NCBI GenBank assembly: GCA_030141605.1
Contig: JAQGDQ010000092.1
Coordinates: 1-37,500, forward strand
Source: Tubiluchus corallicola
Lineage: Eukaryota > Priapulida > Priapulimorpha > Priapulimorphida > Tubiluchidae
Length of the DNA stretch: 37,500 bases
Direction: 5' to 3'
Below are positions 31,301 through 37,500 of the stretch, piece by piece (positions within the stretch are counted from its first letter, which is position 1; each line of letters begins with the position of its first letter). Under the pieces are notes generated by a model. The model saw only the letters and a list, made by a program, of their open reading frames with translations, was not told the origin of the DNA and made no database searches. Position numbers and translations under genes: made by a program.

Positions 31301-34300
31301 ACTAGTAGTCTGGCTGTATGTTGACCAAAATTGCAGTTGTTTTGCATCTAATTCGCTTGAAACTAACAGACTCAAAGCGAACATTTTTTTTTGAAATGTA
31401 AGAGCAGTCGCTACACAAAATCATTGAATGGCATCAGAAATGGAATTCGTTAAGAGAGGCGGGAGAGAGATTTGTTGATTAATAACTGATGGTTTAAAAG
31501 TTGTTCTGTTAGCTCTTCAAAGCTCTTTCTTTGATTACTATTTTTATAGTTTTTGATAAGACCTACAAAAACATGGGTAATTAGTGGAATGAGAATATAA
31601 ACCGGACGCAGAATTAGTAAGAATAATATAATTTTAGCAGCACTTTGGCCTCAAGACAGGGTTTAAAATACGTTTTGAGAGATTTTGTAGATTCGATGTT
31701 TTTAAAAATCCTTTGCTAACCATGTTATTCTACTTCAGTATTGCAATAAATAGTAATCATAACAACTAACAAGATGCTGTCCGCAGTAAGGGAGCCCGAC
31801 TTTCTTTCTGACTTTTAGCCTATTCTTATTACCCATGAATTTATTTATTATTTCGTTGTTTGCATTTTTGATACTATTATAATTCGAATATTCAGAGAGA
31901 ATAAATAAAAAGACAGTTCAATTACTTAACAAAAGAGCCTGTTGAAACAAGTTATCTGTGTAATATCAATTCCGAGGATATTTGTTACTCGAGAACTAGA
32001 TAAGTTCTAGTGTTATGCTTCAAGTCCAGGCGAGCATAATTGTATGGGATGGAAGTAGGCAACTGAAGAGTGATACCTCAGAGCGAGATAAAGGATATTT
32101 CAACAGCAACAGTTTGCGTGTAGACTCAGTGGATACTGTATGCATGACATTGTTAAAATAAACTGCATTAATAGAATATTAAGTGAAATCGTCGGAGTCG
32201 TTTCTGCACATGTTCCTGTTGAGAGGAGTTAACACGTAGTTTGCTTATGTGAGTGATACCGTTGTGATAGTCACGAAACACAATTTCACCGTGTCTTCAG
32301 TCTTTCAACCCAAGGACAAATTTTCCCAGACAACGCATGACTATTATTTGTTATTCAAGTGTTGAAAAGGCACAGTGTGAACTCCGCAATATTTTTCACA
32401 GCTTTCAATTTCGTTTGATGTACAATGATAATAATACGAGGCCTGGCGGTTTTGGTAACATGGTGGTGAATATTGAATTGACAAATGGAAATTACTGGAT
32501 GTTACTTTTTGGCCTTTACTTTTTACACCAACGATGACAAATCAAATCTCGGTTGACTGCCATACGAAACGAGGGCGACTAATTTACTTAGTTCCACATT
32601 GAAGCTTGGGAGGCCGAAGAGACTAAAGTCATTTAGTTTGGCCGTACCTAATTTAGTCAGCATTGTATATTTATTCGCAAACGGATGAAAATGCTGGATC
32701 AGAGGAAAACCAAAATATGACTATAAACAAAAGGAAACATGCAGGTTGTAAACTGCAGTCAATTAAATAGATTTTCAGCATAGGCACGCAGGTGTTACAT
32801 ATACACCAGTAAGAAAGGGTAAAGATAAAATTAATATAAAATATTAAATTAAACAAAATGATGCACATGTAACAACCGTAATAGAAAAAAAGAAACGAAA
32901 AAATCAATCTTCAATTATATACAAGCAAAGTTAATAAATTCAAACAAAACAACACACTAAGTAAAAATAAGATTTAACCTCAAAATAAAAATTTACAAAA
33001 ATAATCAAATTTGCACTAGGTCATAGTAGACAAATTAAAAGGTTACTACTGACAAACTGAGCGAACAAAGCAAGAATTAAACTTCAAACAAAGATCAGCA
33101 CAGTAAGCAATTATGTCAAAAACTGCAATCAAATAAAAAATCAAAATCAAAGTAGAACGAAAAAATAAAAAACTTGACTTCAAATTAGAAAAAAGTATAA
33201 TAAGCACATATTCTTCTGCGTTATGACCAAATGCAAACAGTAGATAAGCAAAATTGCAAACAAGCAAAACTAAGCAAAAAAGAAAAATAAGAATTTAACT
33301 TATTTTCAATCAAAATAATATACTCAACAGCAAACACAAAAAATGTTGTGAATTGAAACTTGAAATGAAAAAAGTGATGCCATAATCTGTGCGATAGTGA
33401 TAGTTAGGCAAAATCTACTGTTAAACTGTATTGATGTACCATTGTGTCTGACCTATATTTGAAGACGCTAAGAAGGGAAACATCACCACAATTACCCTCG
33501 CTATCGCAAAATAAACATGACGTAAATCATACAACACACAACGAAAATGCAACTTGTTGTAAAATGCTGAGTGCGTGTGTTTCACACAACAATTCTGTGT
33601 GGCGTATATATTACAACAGCTCAAATAAGTATCAAGAGAATGCACAGGATCACAATTCACTTCTGGCAAGAAAAAAGCATTAGGGTGCTATTGCAGCCTT
33701 CATAGGGCCAACTAAAACAGTGCACAAAGACGCTGGGTTCTTGTTAATTTACAATTTACTTCATTACACCGTTGTTTCGTAAATCGTAATGTCAGTATCT
33801 CATATAACAATCACATAATAACCAGTCAGTCATACAGCTGCAGCGTTACAAGAAATTTAATAAGCTTAACGATATCATGGTAACAAGAAATTTTTGTTGT
33901 AGTGCTTCTACGTTCTTAAATTTATTTTAGAAATCAAAAGTGACTTTTTAAAAGCAGAATTGGTAGAAACGGAGTGCCGTATATACTAAACGAGGCCAAT
34001 GTTACAGTCATTTCATGACACCCTAACTTTTGTGTCATGTACTCTGGCCTAACCTATCAGTTAAAAGGAGAATAGGAGAATAATATCAAAACTTAAATAA
34101 GACACTTAACAGAAAGAAGCAAAAAATTATAGCATTGTTGAAAAATGGCATTTGATGTGGTACACAATCGCGTTTCGGCTTAAACTTCAGATTGAAAAAA
34201 ATAACAACAAGGTAATAAAAATTTGGCCTAAGTTGTAATAAAATTTTCAAAAAAAAATAATAATGGTAAATAAAAGAAGATAAGTTCTGTTAAAAACCTG

Positions 34301-34631
34301 AAATCACCGCCATCCAGCATACAGGCTACTAAGTTTTTTAAGAATTATTATATATGTATCTGTATCTTTTGTCTAAGTGTTTCTTTTTCGCTGACAATAA
34401 ATTTAGGACTTACCTTACCGCCGACCTCGCTACTGCCGGATTTCTCCACCAAGAGGTGTTTGGGTCACGTGTCTGCAGCTTCTTGACATCTGGAGGTGTG
34501 TCATCTGGTTCATCTACTGCTGACTCTTTATAATTATTCAGTCGACGCAGGTAGAAACACACACATATTGCCAAGACGGCGAAGACGCCCAGTGCTGAGC
34601 AGACAGCTATTATGACCATGGTGTCTGCCAT
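13292..34631 (-). CDS. SYT7: Synaptotagmin-7 (eight coding exons)
   Basis: Calcium sensor for regulated exocytosis, anchored in vesicle or plasma membrane. Exons: 34631-34414, 28633-28504, 22682-22465, 19899-19748, 18926-18757, 18250-18121, 17664-17470, 13401-13292. All phases agree and give 440 residues (vertebrate short form about 403). A membrane segment (about 6-28) with Cys11, 23 and 25 is followed by RR and a linker of about 135 residues. C2A (about 167-294) has calcium Asp198, 204, 257, 259 and 265. C2B (about 299-440) has Asp329, 340, 394, 396 and 402, a basic strand ([10 protein letters not shown]) and the terminal WHTL motif. [33 protein letters not shown] and FSRNDPIGE are diagnostic of Syt7 rather than Syt1. 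Odd: C2B calcium loop 1 carries about five extra residues. The linker exon is the least certain. Intron 7 carries an antisense-oriented LINE. Confidence 0.92.
13718..13804 (+). repeat. Compound microsatellite (CT)n(CACG)n(CA)n(CT)n
   Basis: Adjacent runs of CT, GCAC, CA, C and CT, located just upstream of the LINE remnant. Confidence 0.95.
14100..15354 (+). pseudogene. LINE ORF1 (broken)
   Basis: The N-terminal half is in frame with 13974-14369 ([20 protein letters not shown], then TAG), continues in that frame to about 14530, then shifts to the 14518-15354 frame. That part has a short coiled-coil-like stretch ([18 protein letters not shown]) and a conserved C-terminal region ([13 protein letters not shown] ... 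[11 protein letters not shown] ... [13 protein letters not shown]) typical of ORF1 proteins of CR1/L2-type LINEs in marine invertebrates. Confidence 0.75.
15356..16590 (+). pseudogene. LINE ORF2 (endonuclease-reverse transcriptase, broken)
   Basis: Starts [16 protein letters not shown], where SYN is the usual start of the endonuclease, then a stop. Sequence jumps straight to the endonuclease tail ([20 protein letters not shown] ... [11 protein letters not shown]), so roughly 200 residues are missing. The linker ([12 protein letters not shown] ... [14 protein letters not shown]) and the reverse-transcriptase entry ([14 protein letters not shown] ... [18 protein letters not shown]) follow. The catalytic YxDD region is absent. 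Confidence 0.8.
17470..17664 (-). CDS. SYT7: Syt7 exon 7: C2B core, polybasic strand and calcium loop 3
   Basis: 195 bases. Begins [19 protein letters not shown] and continues with [10 protein letters not shown], then [13 protein letters not shown] with three loop-3 Asp ligands. The donor ATAG|GTACAC leaves one base of a Gly codon. Confidence 0.95.
17665..18120 (-). other. SYT7: Syt7 intron 6
   Basis: 456 bases, AT-rich, nothing recognisable apart from splice signals. Confidence 0.85.
18121..18250 (-). CDS. SYT7: Syt7 exon 6: start of C2B with enlarged loop 1
   Basis: 130 bases. Encodes [20 protein letters not shown], then [20 protein letters not shown]. The family normally reads [12 protein letters not shown] here, so about five extra residues (around FNFSGTK) sit between calcium ligands Asp329 and Asp340. 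The acceptor is TTGTTGTGTTTACAG and the donor TCTG|GTAAGT. Confidence 0.93.
18251..18756 (-). other. SYT7: Syt7 intron 5
   Basis: 506 bases, AT-rich; a short AAAT run near 18297-18315 is the only structure. Confidence 0.85.
18757..18926 (-). CDS. SYT7: Syt7 exon 5: C2A second half, calcium loop 3
   Basis: 170 bases. Encodes [20 protein letters not shown], then FSRNDPIGE; Asp257, Asp259 and Asp265 are the loop-3 ligands. The acceptor is TGTTTTCTAG and the donor CCAGA|GTAAGT, phase 0 out. Confidence 0.95.
19311..19400 (+). repeat. (CT)n microsatellite with CTGT interruptions
   Basis: About 80 bases of CT with a few CTGT variants. Confidence 0.95.
19468..19523 (+). repeat. 28-bp tandem duplication
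   Basis: The unit CATTACCTGCTATAAAATAT plus TAAAAGGG occurs twice in a row with one base difference. Confidence 0.9.
19748..19899 (-). CDS. SYT7: Syt7 exon 4: C2A calcium loop 1
   Basis: 152 bases. Encodes [20 protein letters not shown] and continues to [11 protein letters not shown]. Asp198 and Asp204 are the two loop-1 calcium ligands. The donor GAAG|GTAACT leaves one base. Confidence 0.95.
20121..21541. mobile_element. Possible fold-back element with minisatellite arms
   Basis: The right arm (about 21200-21541) holds around ten degenerate units of the type CACTGGCGAACTGTAC. The left arm (20121-20192) reads TCAGTGGTACAGTTTGCCAGT and more, the same unit in reverse complement. The inverted arms enclose about 1 kb of AT-rich DNA without coding potential. 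No target duplication was recognised. Confidence 0.5.
20774..20852. repeat. Palindromic alternating purine-pyrimidine microsatellite
   Basis: (AC)n runs into (GCAC)n, passes a central ACGCGT at about 20819-20824, and continues as (GTGC)n and (GT)n, so the two halves are nearly reverse complements. Confidence 0.9.
22080..22420. repeat. GAT/GTT-rich simple sequence
   Basis: Degenerate trinucleotide-like runs (GATGATGATG, GTTGTTGTTG, ATAATGATAA). Two opposed ORFs here are products of the repeat. Confidence 0.75.
22465..22682 (-). CDS. SYT7: Syt7 exon 3: linker end and start of C2A
   Basis: 218 bases, phase 0 in, phase 2 out (ATCCG|GTGAGT). The linker is rich in Ser/Thr/Asp ([17 protein letters not shown]); C2A begins at [13 protein letters not shown], matching the family's LGRIQFSVGYNF. 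Confidence 0.88.
23799..23804 (-). terminator. AATAAA poly(A) signal after the orphan exon
   Basis: The plus strand reads TTTATT, 37 bases beyond the stop codon of the orphan exon at 23841. Confidence 0.4.
23841..24008 (-). CDS. Orphan terminal exon candidate in Syt7 intron 2
   Basis: After the acceptor GCTAGGTTTCTTAG an open frame of 55 codons runs to TGA at 23843-23841. It reads [20 protein letters not shown], then [20 protein letters not shown] and [14 protein letters not shown]. An AATAAA on the same strand follows 37 bases after the stop (23804-23799). The composition is coding-like, without the AT-driven Lys/Asn/Ile/Tyr excess of chance ORFs. The acceptor is in phase 0, the phase at which Syt7 exon 2 ends, so an alternative Syt7 ending is possible; a nested gene on the same strand is the other reading. 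I do not recognise the family. Confidence 0.45.
   Translation of the reverse strand: MTDAIQGYIKFLKPVRFTEVALRTLTFEHSDKLIKKIDLVLRLLPVVLSEDGDFY
24464..24862 (+). mobile_element. LINE 3' end: reverse-transcriptase C-terminal tail and 3' UTR
   Basis: The frame to TAA at 24642-24644 reads [20 protein letters not shown], then [10 protein letters not shown]. WNSLPxxVKxxxSLxxFKxxLK is the usual C-terminus of CR1/jockey-type LINE proteins. A 3' UTR of about 200 bases ends GGCAAATAAAGATTATTA followed by (TA)n, a typical LINE 3' junction. It is strongly 5'-truncated. It is a different copy type from the 14-16.6 kb remnant, which has the opposite truncation. Confidence 0.8.
24845..24862 (+). repeat. (TA)n at the LINE 3' end
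   Basis: Nine TA units directly after the AATAAAGATTATTA tail. Confidence 0.9.
25432..25795 (+). repeat. 182-bp tandem duplication
   Basis: Two diverged copies, 25432-25613 and 25614-25795. Shared blocks include GATTTTAGGGAAATAAACGA, GATCAATAAGAA, TTTGTCGGCACA and AGCTTGTAATAAAAA, all with constant spacing. Confidence 0.9.
25908..25962 (+). repeat. (CAA)n/(CAG) microsatellite
   Basis: CAACAACAG units pass into uninterrupted CAA. Confidence 0.95.
26416..26613. mobile_element. Inverted-repeat MITE of about 198 bp
   Basis: The left arm TAAAGTGGCGTTTATGTAGG and its TTGCGGATGCGGATGCGTTTT extension mirror the right arm, which in reverse complement reads TTAAGTGGGGTTTATATAGC and GCGGATGCTGATGCGTTTTC. 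About 40 of 45 arm bases match, with one gap. TTAA at the right end hints at a TTAA-target family but the left end is mutated. Confidence 0.75.
26611..27268. repeat. Dispersed repeat, copy 2 (uninterrupted)
   Basis: Aligns to 7519-7930 plus 8459-8545 through all landmarks listed there. In this copy GCATAAAAATTGCTGTAAAG runs straight into TAATAAAGTTTTTTAAGGCG, which shows the empty site of the hAT insertion in copy 1. Confidence 0.85.
27097..27104. promoter_or_regulatory. CRE-type palindrome TGACGTCA in repeat copy 2
   Basis: Same position and same flank (TGTAAT) as in copy 1 at 7842-7849. Confidence 0.35.
28088..28261 (-). CDS. Candidate cassette exon in Syt7 intron 2
   Basis: 174 bases between the acceptor CTCACTTGCTCAG and the donor AAGTCG|GTAACT, phase 0 on both sides, giving 58 codons that start [20 protein letters not shown] and include [18 protein letters not shown]. 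The phases would let it sit between Syt7 exon 2 and exon 3 or join the orphan exon at 24008 (…VPNLKS|ITDAIQ). An earlier acceptor (CAATTAG at about 28288) would extend it by [10 protein letters not shown] in another phase. The family is not recognised; it could belong to a nested gene. Confidence 0.35.
28504..28633 (-). CDS. SYT7: Syt7 exon 2: linker
   Basis: 130 bases. The acceptor TTTTTGATTAG completes the Arg codon of exon 1, and the donor CTGAG|GTAAAT ends in phase 0. It encodes [20 protein letters not shown] and a Ser-rich stretch ending SSMESDMTE. Syt7 linkers are variable and alternatively spliced, so support is splice-phase continuity rather than homology. Confidence 0.7.
28786..29034 (-). 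CDS. Unidentified coding-like ORF
   Basis: 82 codons from ATG to TAA. The second half ([20 protein letters not shown], then [20 protein letters not shown]) has a helical, coding-like composition, and a possible acceptor (TTGTGCACAAAG) precedes it. It lies 150 bases upstream of Syt7 exon 2 on the same strand. It could be a decayed gene fragment, an exon of a nested gene, or chance. No family recognised. Confidence 0.25.
   Translation of the reverse strand: MQLNPFSVLYHLLFLTSNYVGFVTICAQRLKKTLIGLKQEVLNSSLQQMFSQGDTLENVFNILVVDKAILGEPSIKNLRHRQ
30681..31067. mobile_element. hAT-type MITE, 387 bp, perfect 8-bp target duplication
   Basis: Flanked by GTCAGGAC at 30673-30680 and 31068-31075. The ends CAGGGCCGGATTAT and, in reverse complement, CAGGGACGAATTAT match in 12 of 14 bases. 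Start CAGGG, 8-bp duplication and short inverted repeats are the hAT signature. The internal ORF (30725-31009) is AT-driven and shows no transposase motif. Confidence 0.88.
34414..34631 (-). CDS. SYT7: Syt7 exon 1: luminal N-terminus, transmembrane segment, juxtamembrane
   Basis: Starts [17 protein letters not shown] at ATG 34631-34629 in good context (CAAGATGG). A very short luminal part, one hydrophobic helix, then [17 protein letters not shown]. The donor GTAAG|GTAAGT leaves two bases of a split Arg codon. An alternative donor (GCG|GTAAGG) four bases earlier would break the downstream frame. Confidence 0.85.
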
Positions 34632-34660
34632 CTTGAATTATTTCATCTGAAAAGCAGTAA
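34614..34660 (-). promoter_or_regulatory. SYT7: Splice acceptor 15 bases upstream of the Syt7 start codon
   Basis: On the minus strand GGTTACTGCTTTTCAG is followed by ATGAAATAATTCAAG and then the start ATGG. This is a good polypyrimidine tract and AG. The coding exon therefore probably begins at an upstream splice, cis or trans. Confidence 0.5.
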
Positions 34661-36059
34661 CCATGGTAATTGGTCACATCCGATGATACCAAGTCCGTCT
34701 TTACTTTTTTATTAGTAAATGACATTAATTATTTTCAACATTGTTCGAAACCACTGCGTCACTATTACGATCTTCGAACATAATTATTACGGGTAACAAA
34801 ATAACTTCTAATGACTTCTTCTGAAAAATCGCAGAGGTGAACTAACTACACACACACATGTATATACGTCAGTCAAAGTGGCATTCGCTTATTAGTTTCA
34901 ATATGTAATCAGTAGGTGGCGTAACCACCTTCAACACGTTTCAACCACCGCCTTAAATAAATAATCATACTAATGCAAACTAGTTTAAATTTAACACGTA
35001 ATTTCTTTCTGCTTATATAGCTTTCGACACCATTTTCTGTTGGTAATTTACGACTCTTATATTAATTGTAAAATTTTCCTATCTACTGTAGTTGACACAG
35101 CTGTTGAAAAGACTTGTATTTGAATGTTAATGTATAATTGAATGGGCAGCAGTCACTCACGTGATTACGCCATATATTATGTACAGAGTAGTGACCTCAT
35201 CAAAATACTGAAAGATTAATTAACTGCCGTGTACTAGCAACAGGCGCCATCAAAATAAGGACGTATTTGTTCTTCAGAATCCAAAAATAAAATTTCGCGC
35301 AGGAGGGAAGGGATTCAGTGCAAAGAAGATCTGCTGAGGTATAATACAAAACAACAAGAAAGTTTTACTTCACAAACCATGTAAGGTGCACATGCAGCGT
35401 TAAGCAAAAACGATTTAAAGAAGTTTATAAAGTAAGGCTTTTGCTTACAGCGTTGTATGTAACAGTACGCAAACACACAGAGCAGAGCTGCCGATAAAAT
35501 AAATGAATCCTTTTAACATTCACCTTAACCATTATTTAACACAACGCTGCACAATAATCTGGAGGAATATAATCTTTAAAAATAAAAAATATAGTTTCTT
35601 TCAATATTAGAATTAATTACTAATCTATTCATTTAAAATTTAAACTAACACGTATTTTTGTACAATTTTACCTGTTTTATAATTATAATACTACGTGTAT
35701 TAATTTAAATCTAAACAAATAATTAAATTTTGTGTATACTACTGAAAGACGCAAGCAAACACATAACTGTACGTGGTACAGCTTTAAGCGATAAAAATAA
35801 CCGAAGATGTATTTGTTTCCATTTCAGAATTCTCAGGTTGAATGCTAAATGACAAACATTATCATCAAGTTCTCGTTCAGTCTTTTGTATACGTTGAGGC
35901 ATTACCATTTATTAGAGCATTCCACTCACTCCTATCTGAGCTAACAACGTGTGTTTTATTTGGTTGAAGTTGCTAAACATCTTTATTTATCTTAGCTATC
36001 CAAGTTGATTTTTTTTGTTTCCCAGGCCGTTTTTTGCCAAGATTCTAAGGCTTCTAAGA
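34661..36059. other. Region upstream of Syt7
   Basis: AT-rich. I see no further exon, TATA box arrangement or CpG-rich promoter that I can defend. The minus-strand ORF at 35723-35908 lacks support. Confidence 0.5.
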
Positions 36060-36307
36060 CCATACTAACTAGATAATTTGAGAAAATGTCCTAACAATCT
36101 TAATCTTCGGAGCTTGTCTTTTGAATTCCAAGCAAATGCGGCAGAAATTTTAAAGACACTACTATCCATCCGCTCAGCGATGTTATTTTGGATGCCATTT
36201 TGGAGTGTGTTATTATTCGGATAGTAAGGGGACGTCGATCGATATTCTAACTCGGGACGCCCTGATATGTCTTTGCCATTACAAGACCAACTAGAATAAC
36301 TGAGCAT
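36060..36307 (-). mobile_element. LINE C-terminal tail fragment, minus strand
   Basis: The minus-strand frame reads NTLQNGIQNNIAERMDSSVF, then KISAAFAWNSKDKLRRLRLL and GHF. This fits the LINE C-terminal pattern SxxxFKxxAAxxWNSLPxxLRxxxSLxxF, with a small deletion at LP. It abuts the plus-strand LINE fragment to its right. Confidence 0.5.
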
Positions 36308-36310
36308 TCC

Positions 36311-37500
36311 GTTACTTTAATTGATATTTTCATTAATTTACTTAACTATAACTTCAAAACTGGCAACTTGCTTACAGGCACTTCTGGTCATTTGCCCAAC
36401 TTCACTTTTATTGATTTGAAACTTCATACGCCAATTTCATCTGCTTCCAATGTAACTGTTTATAACAATCGCGTAAGGGACTCTCTAATAGCAGATTTAT
36501 CACATGAATCACGGGTTGAGGTCACGGCCATAGATGATGCTAATCTCCCATTTAATTTGTTTCAAAAAAAGTTTTTTAAAATTTACGTCACATGTAAAAA
36601 ATAAAACTAACACTTCCTGTATAAAAACCATGGATAACCAACACTATTAAATAGTATCAAACACAAAAATAGATTATATGAATTAACTTTAAAAACACCT
36701 AGTTCTGATAACGTTGGTAATTATAAAAGATACAGAAATACTTTGATTAATACAATTAAAACATCCAAATTAAATTACTATAAAAGTAAGCTTGTGCAAT
36801 ACAAAAATAATGTAAAAAAGACATGGGATGCTATGAAGGATATTATGAACATAGAAAAATACTCTCCTAGTATTACGTTAAATATGAATTTCCAATCCCG
36901 ATGCTGTTTCTCACCATTTCAATGATTACTTTACTAAAGTAGGTTCCAACCTGGCTAGTCAAATCAGAGTTGATCATATTTTGTACACTCAATTCTTACA
37001 TTTCAACTACAATAATTCCGTCTTTTTTCAACCCATTTCTCCTTATGATATTCTTATAATATGCAAATCCCTTAATTCAAGTAGAAATACAGATATTTTT
37101 AAATTTTCCTCTAAAGTTGTGTCTGATATTATTCATTGCGTATCATTCCCGTGTCTCCCTTAATAAATACCTCATCTACTGGCGTTGTACCTGATTCTCT
37201 TAAGAAAGCTGTAGTGATACCTTTATTCAAATCTGGTGATAGAACTATAACTAATAATTATCGCCCCATTTCATTATTTCCATTTTTCTCAAAAGGTTTT
37301 GAGCACTGTGTTTATAATCAAATGCACAATTATCTAATAAAACATGATATATTAAATGATAAACAATACGGATTTAGGAAAGGTTCCCCAGTTGAATTAC
37401 CATTGCGAAATCTTAATTAAATGTACTGAAAATAACTCGATCACTGCTGGTATAATTTGTGATCTCTCTAAAGCCTTCGATACCGTTGACCATGTTATAT
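36311..37500 (+). mobile_element. Jockey/CR1-superfamily LINE ORF2 fragment (continues past right edge)
   Basis: Frame-broken but continuous homology on the plus strand: endonuclease end (TGTSGHLPNFTFID at about 36380), linker (NTLINTIKTSKLNYYKSKLV, then NNVKKTWDAMKDIMN at about 36740-36850), FNDYFTKVGSNLASQIRVDH at about 36920, then reverse transcriptase: PDSLKKAVVIPLFKSGD, NNYRPISLFPFFSKGFE, ILNDKQYGFRKGS, and motif A DLSKAFDTVDH at 37461-37493. At least four frame changes or stops make it a dead copy. The rest lies outside the window. Confidence 0.88.

Larger units (their letters stand above)
28634..34413 (-). other. SYT7: Syt7 intron 1
   Basis: 5780 bases. Contains an unidentified coding-like ORF (28786-29034), a hAT MITE, an unexplained plus-strand ORF of 104 codons at 30263-30577 with no family signal, and an A-rich, degenerate stretch at about 32920-33420 where ATTTAACCTCAAA-like motifs recur at intervals near 100 bases. 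Confidence 0.75.

Noticed and set aside
32920-33420. A-rich stretch with recurring motifs, possibly a degenerate satellite
   Set aside because: Spacing near 100 bases is suggestive but similarity between units is too low to separate from base composition by eye.
1-37500. CRISPR arrays, operons, bacterial promoters or phage genes
   Set aside because: Spliced animal genes, eukaryotic transposons and microsatellites throughout; no direct-repeat/spacer pattern of CRISPR type.

Overview
The window is nuclear DNA of an animal. It is AT-rich, with small exons bounded by GT-AG splice sites, short TTAGGG telomere-type tracts, CR1/L2-like LINE remnants, hAT-type DNA transposon relics and many microsatellites. 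A synaptotagmin-7 gene makes it metazoan, and TTAGGG argues against most insects and nematodes. A marine invertebrate is my guess; I cannot name the phylum.

Layout. (1) 108-1275, minus: start of a gene for a secreted protein, with a signal-peptide exon and then two phase-1 exons leading into a pentraxin/laminin-G-like fold; it runs off the left edge. (2) 1276-9040: mostly non-coding, with telomeric repeats, a (TC)n tract, and an old dispersed repeat into which a hAT element jumped (8-bp target duplication visible). (3) 9041-11854, plus: a two-exon gene for an unrecognised 226-residue protein with an N-terminal myristoylation/palmitoylation signal and alanine/glutamine-rich motifs 11 residues apart. 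(4) 13292-34631, minus: a synaptotagmin-7 orthologue of eight coding exons whose splice phases all join into a 440-residue protein (TM, linker, C2A, C2B, stop). Introns hold most other features: a decayed LINE, a fold-back element with minisatellite arms, a LINE 3' tail, a 182-bp tandem duplication, a palindromic MITE, the second copy of the dispersed repeat, and a 387-bp hAT MITE with a perfect 8-bp target duplication. Intron 2 also holds unexplained minus-strand coding-like blocks, the last followed by a poly(A) signal, which could be alternative Syt7 exons or a nested gene. (5) 36060-37500: LINE fragments in opposite orientations, the right one entering the reverse-transcriptase domain and leaving the window.

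The three genes have no obvious shared pathway. The two unrecognised items most worth following are the 11-mer-repeat lipidated protein and the in-frame orphan exons in Syt7 intron 2. All exon models were built by eye from splice consensus, frame continuity and family knowledge, with no transcript or database support.
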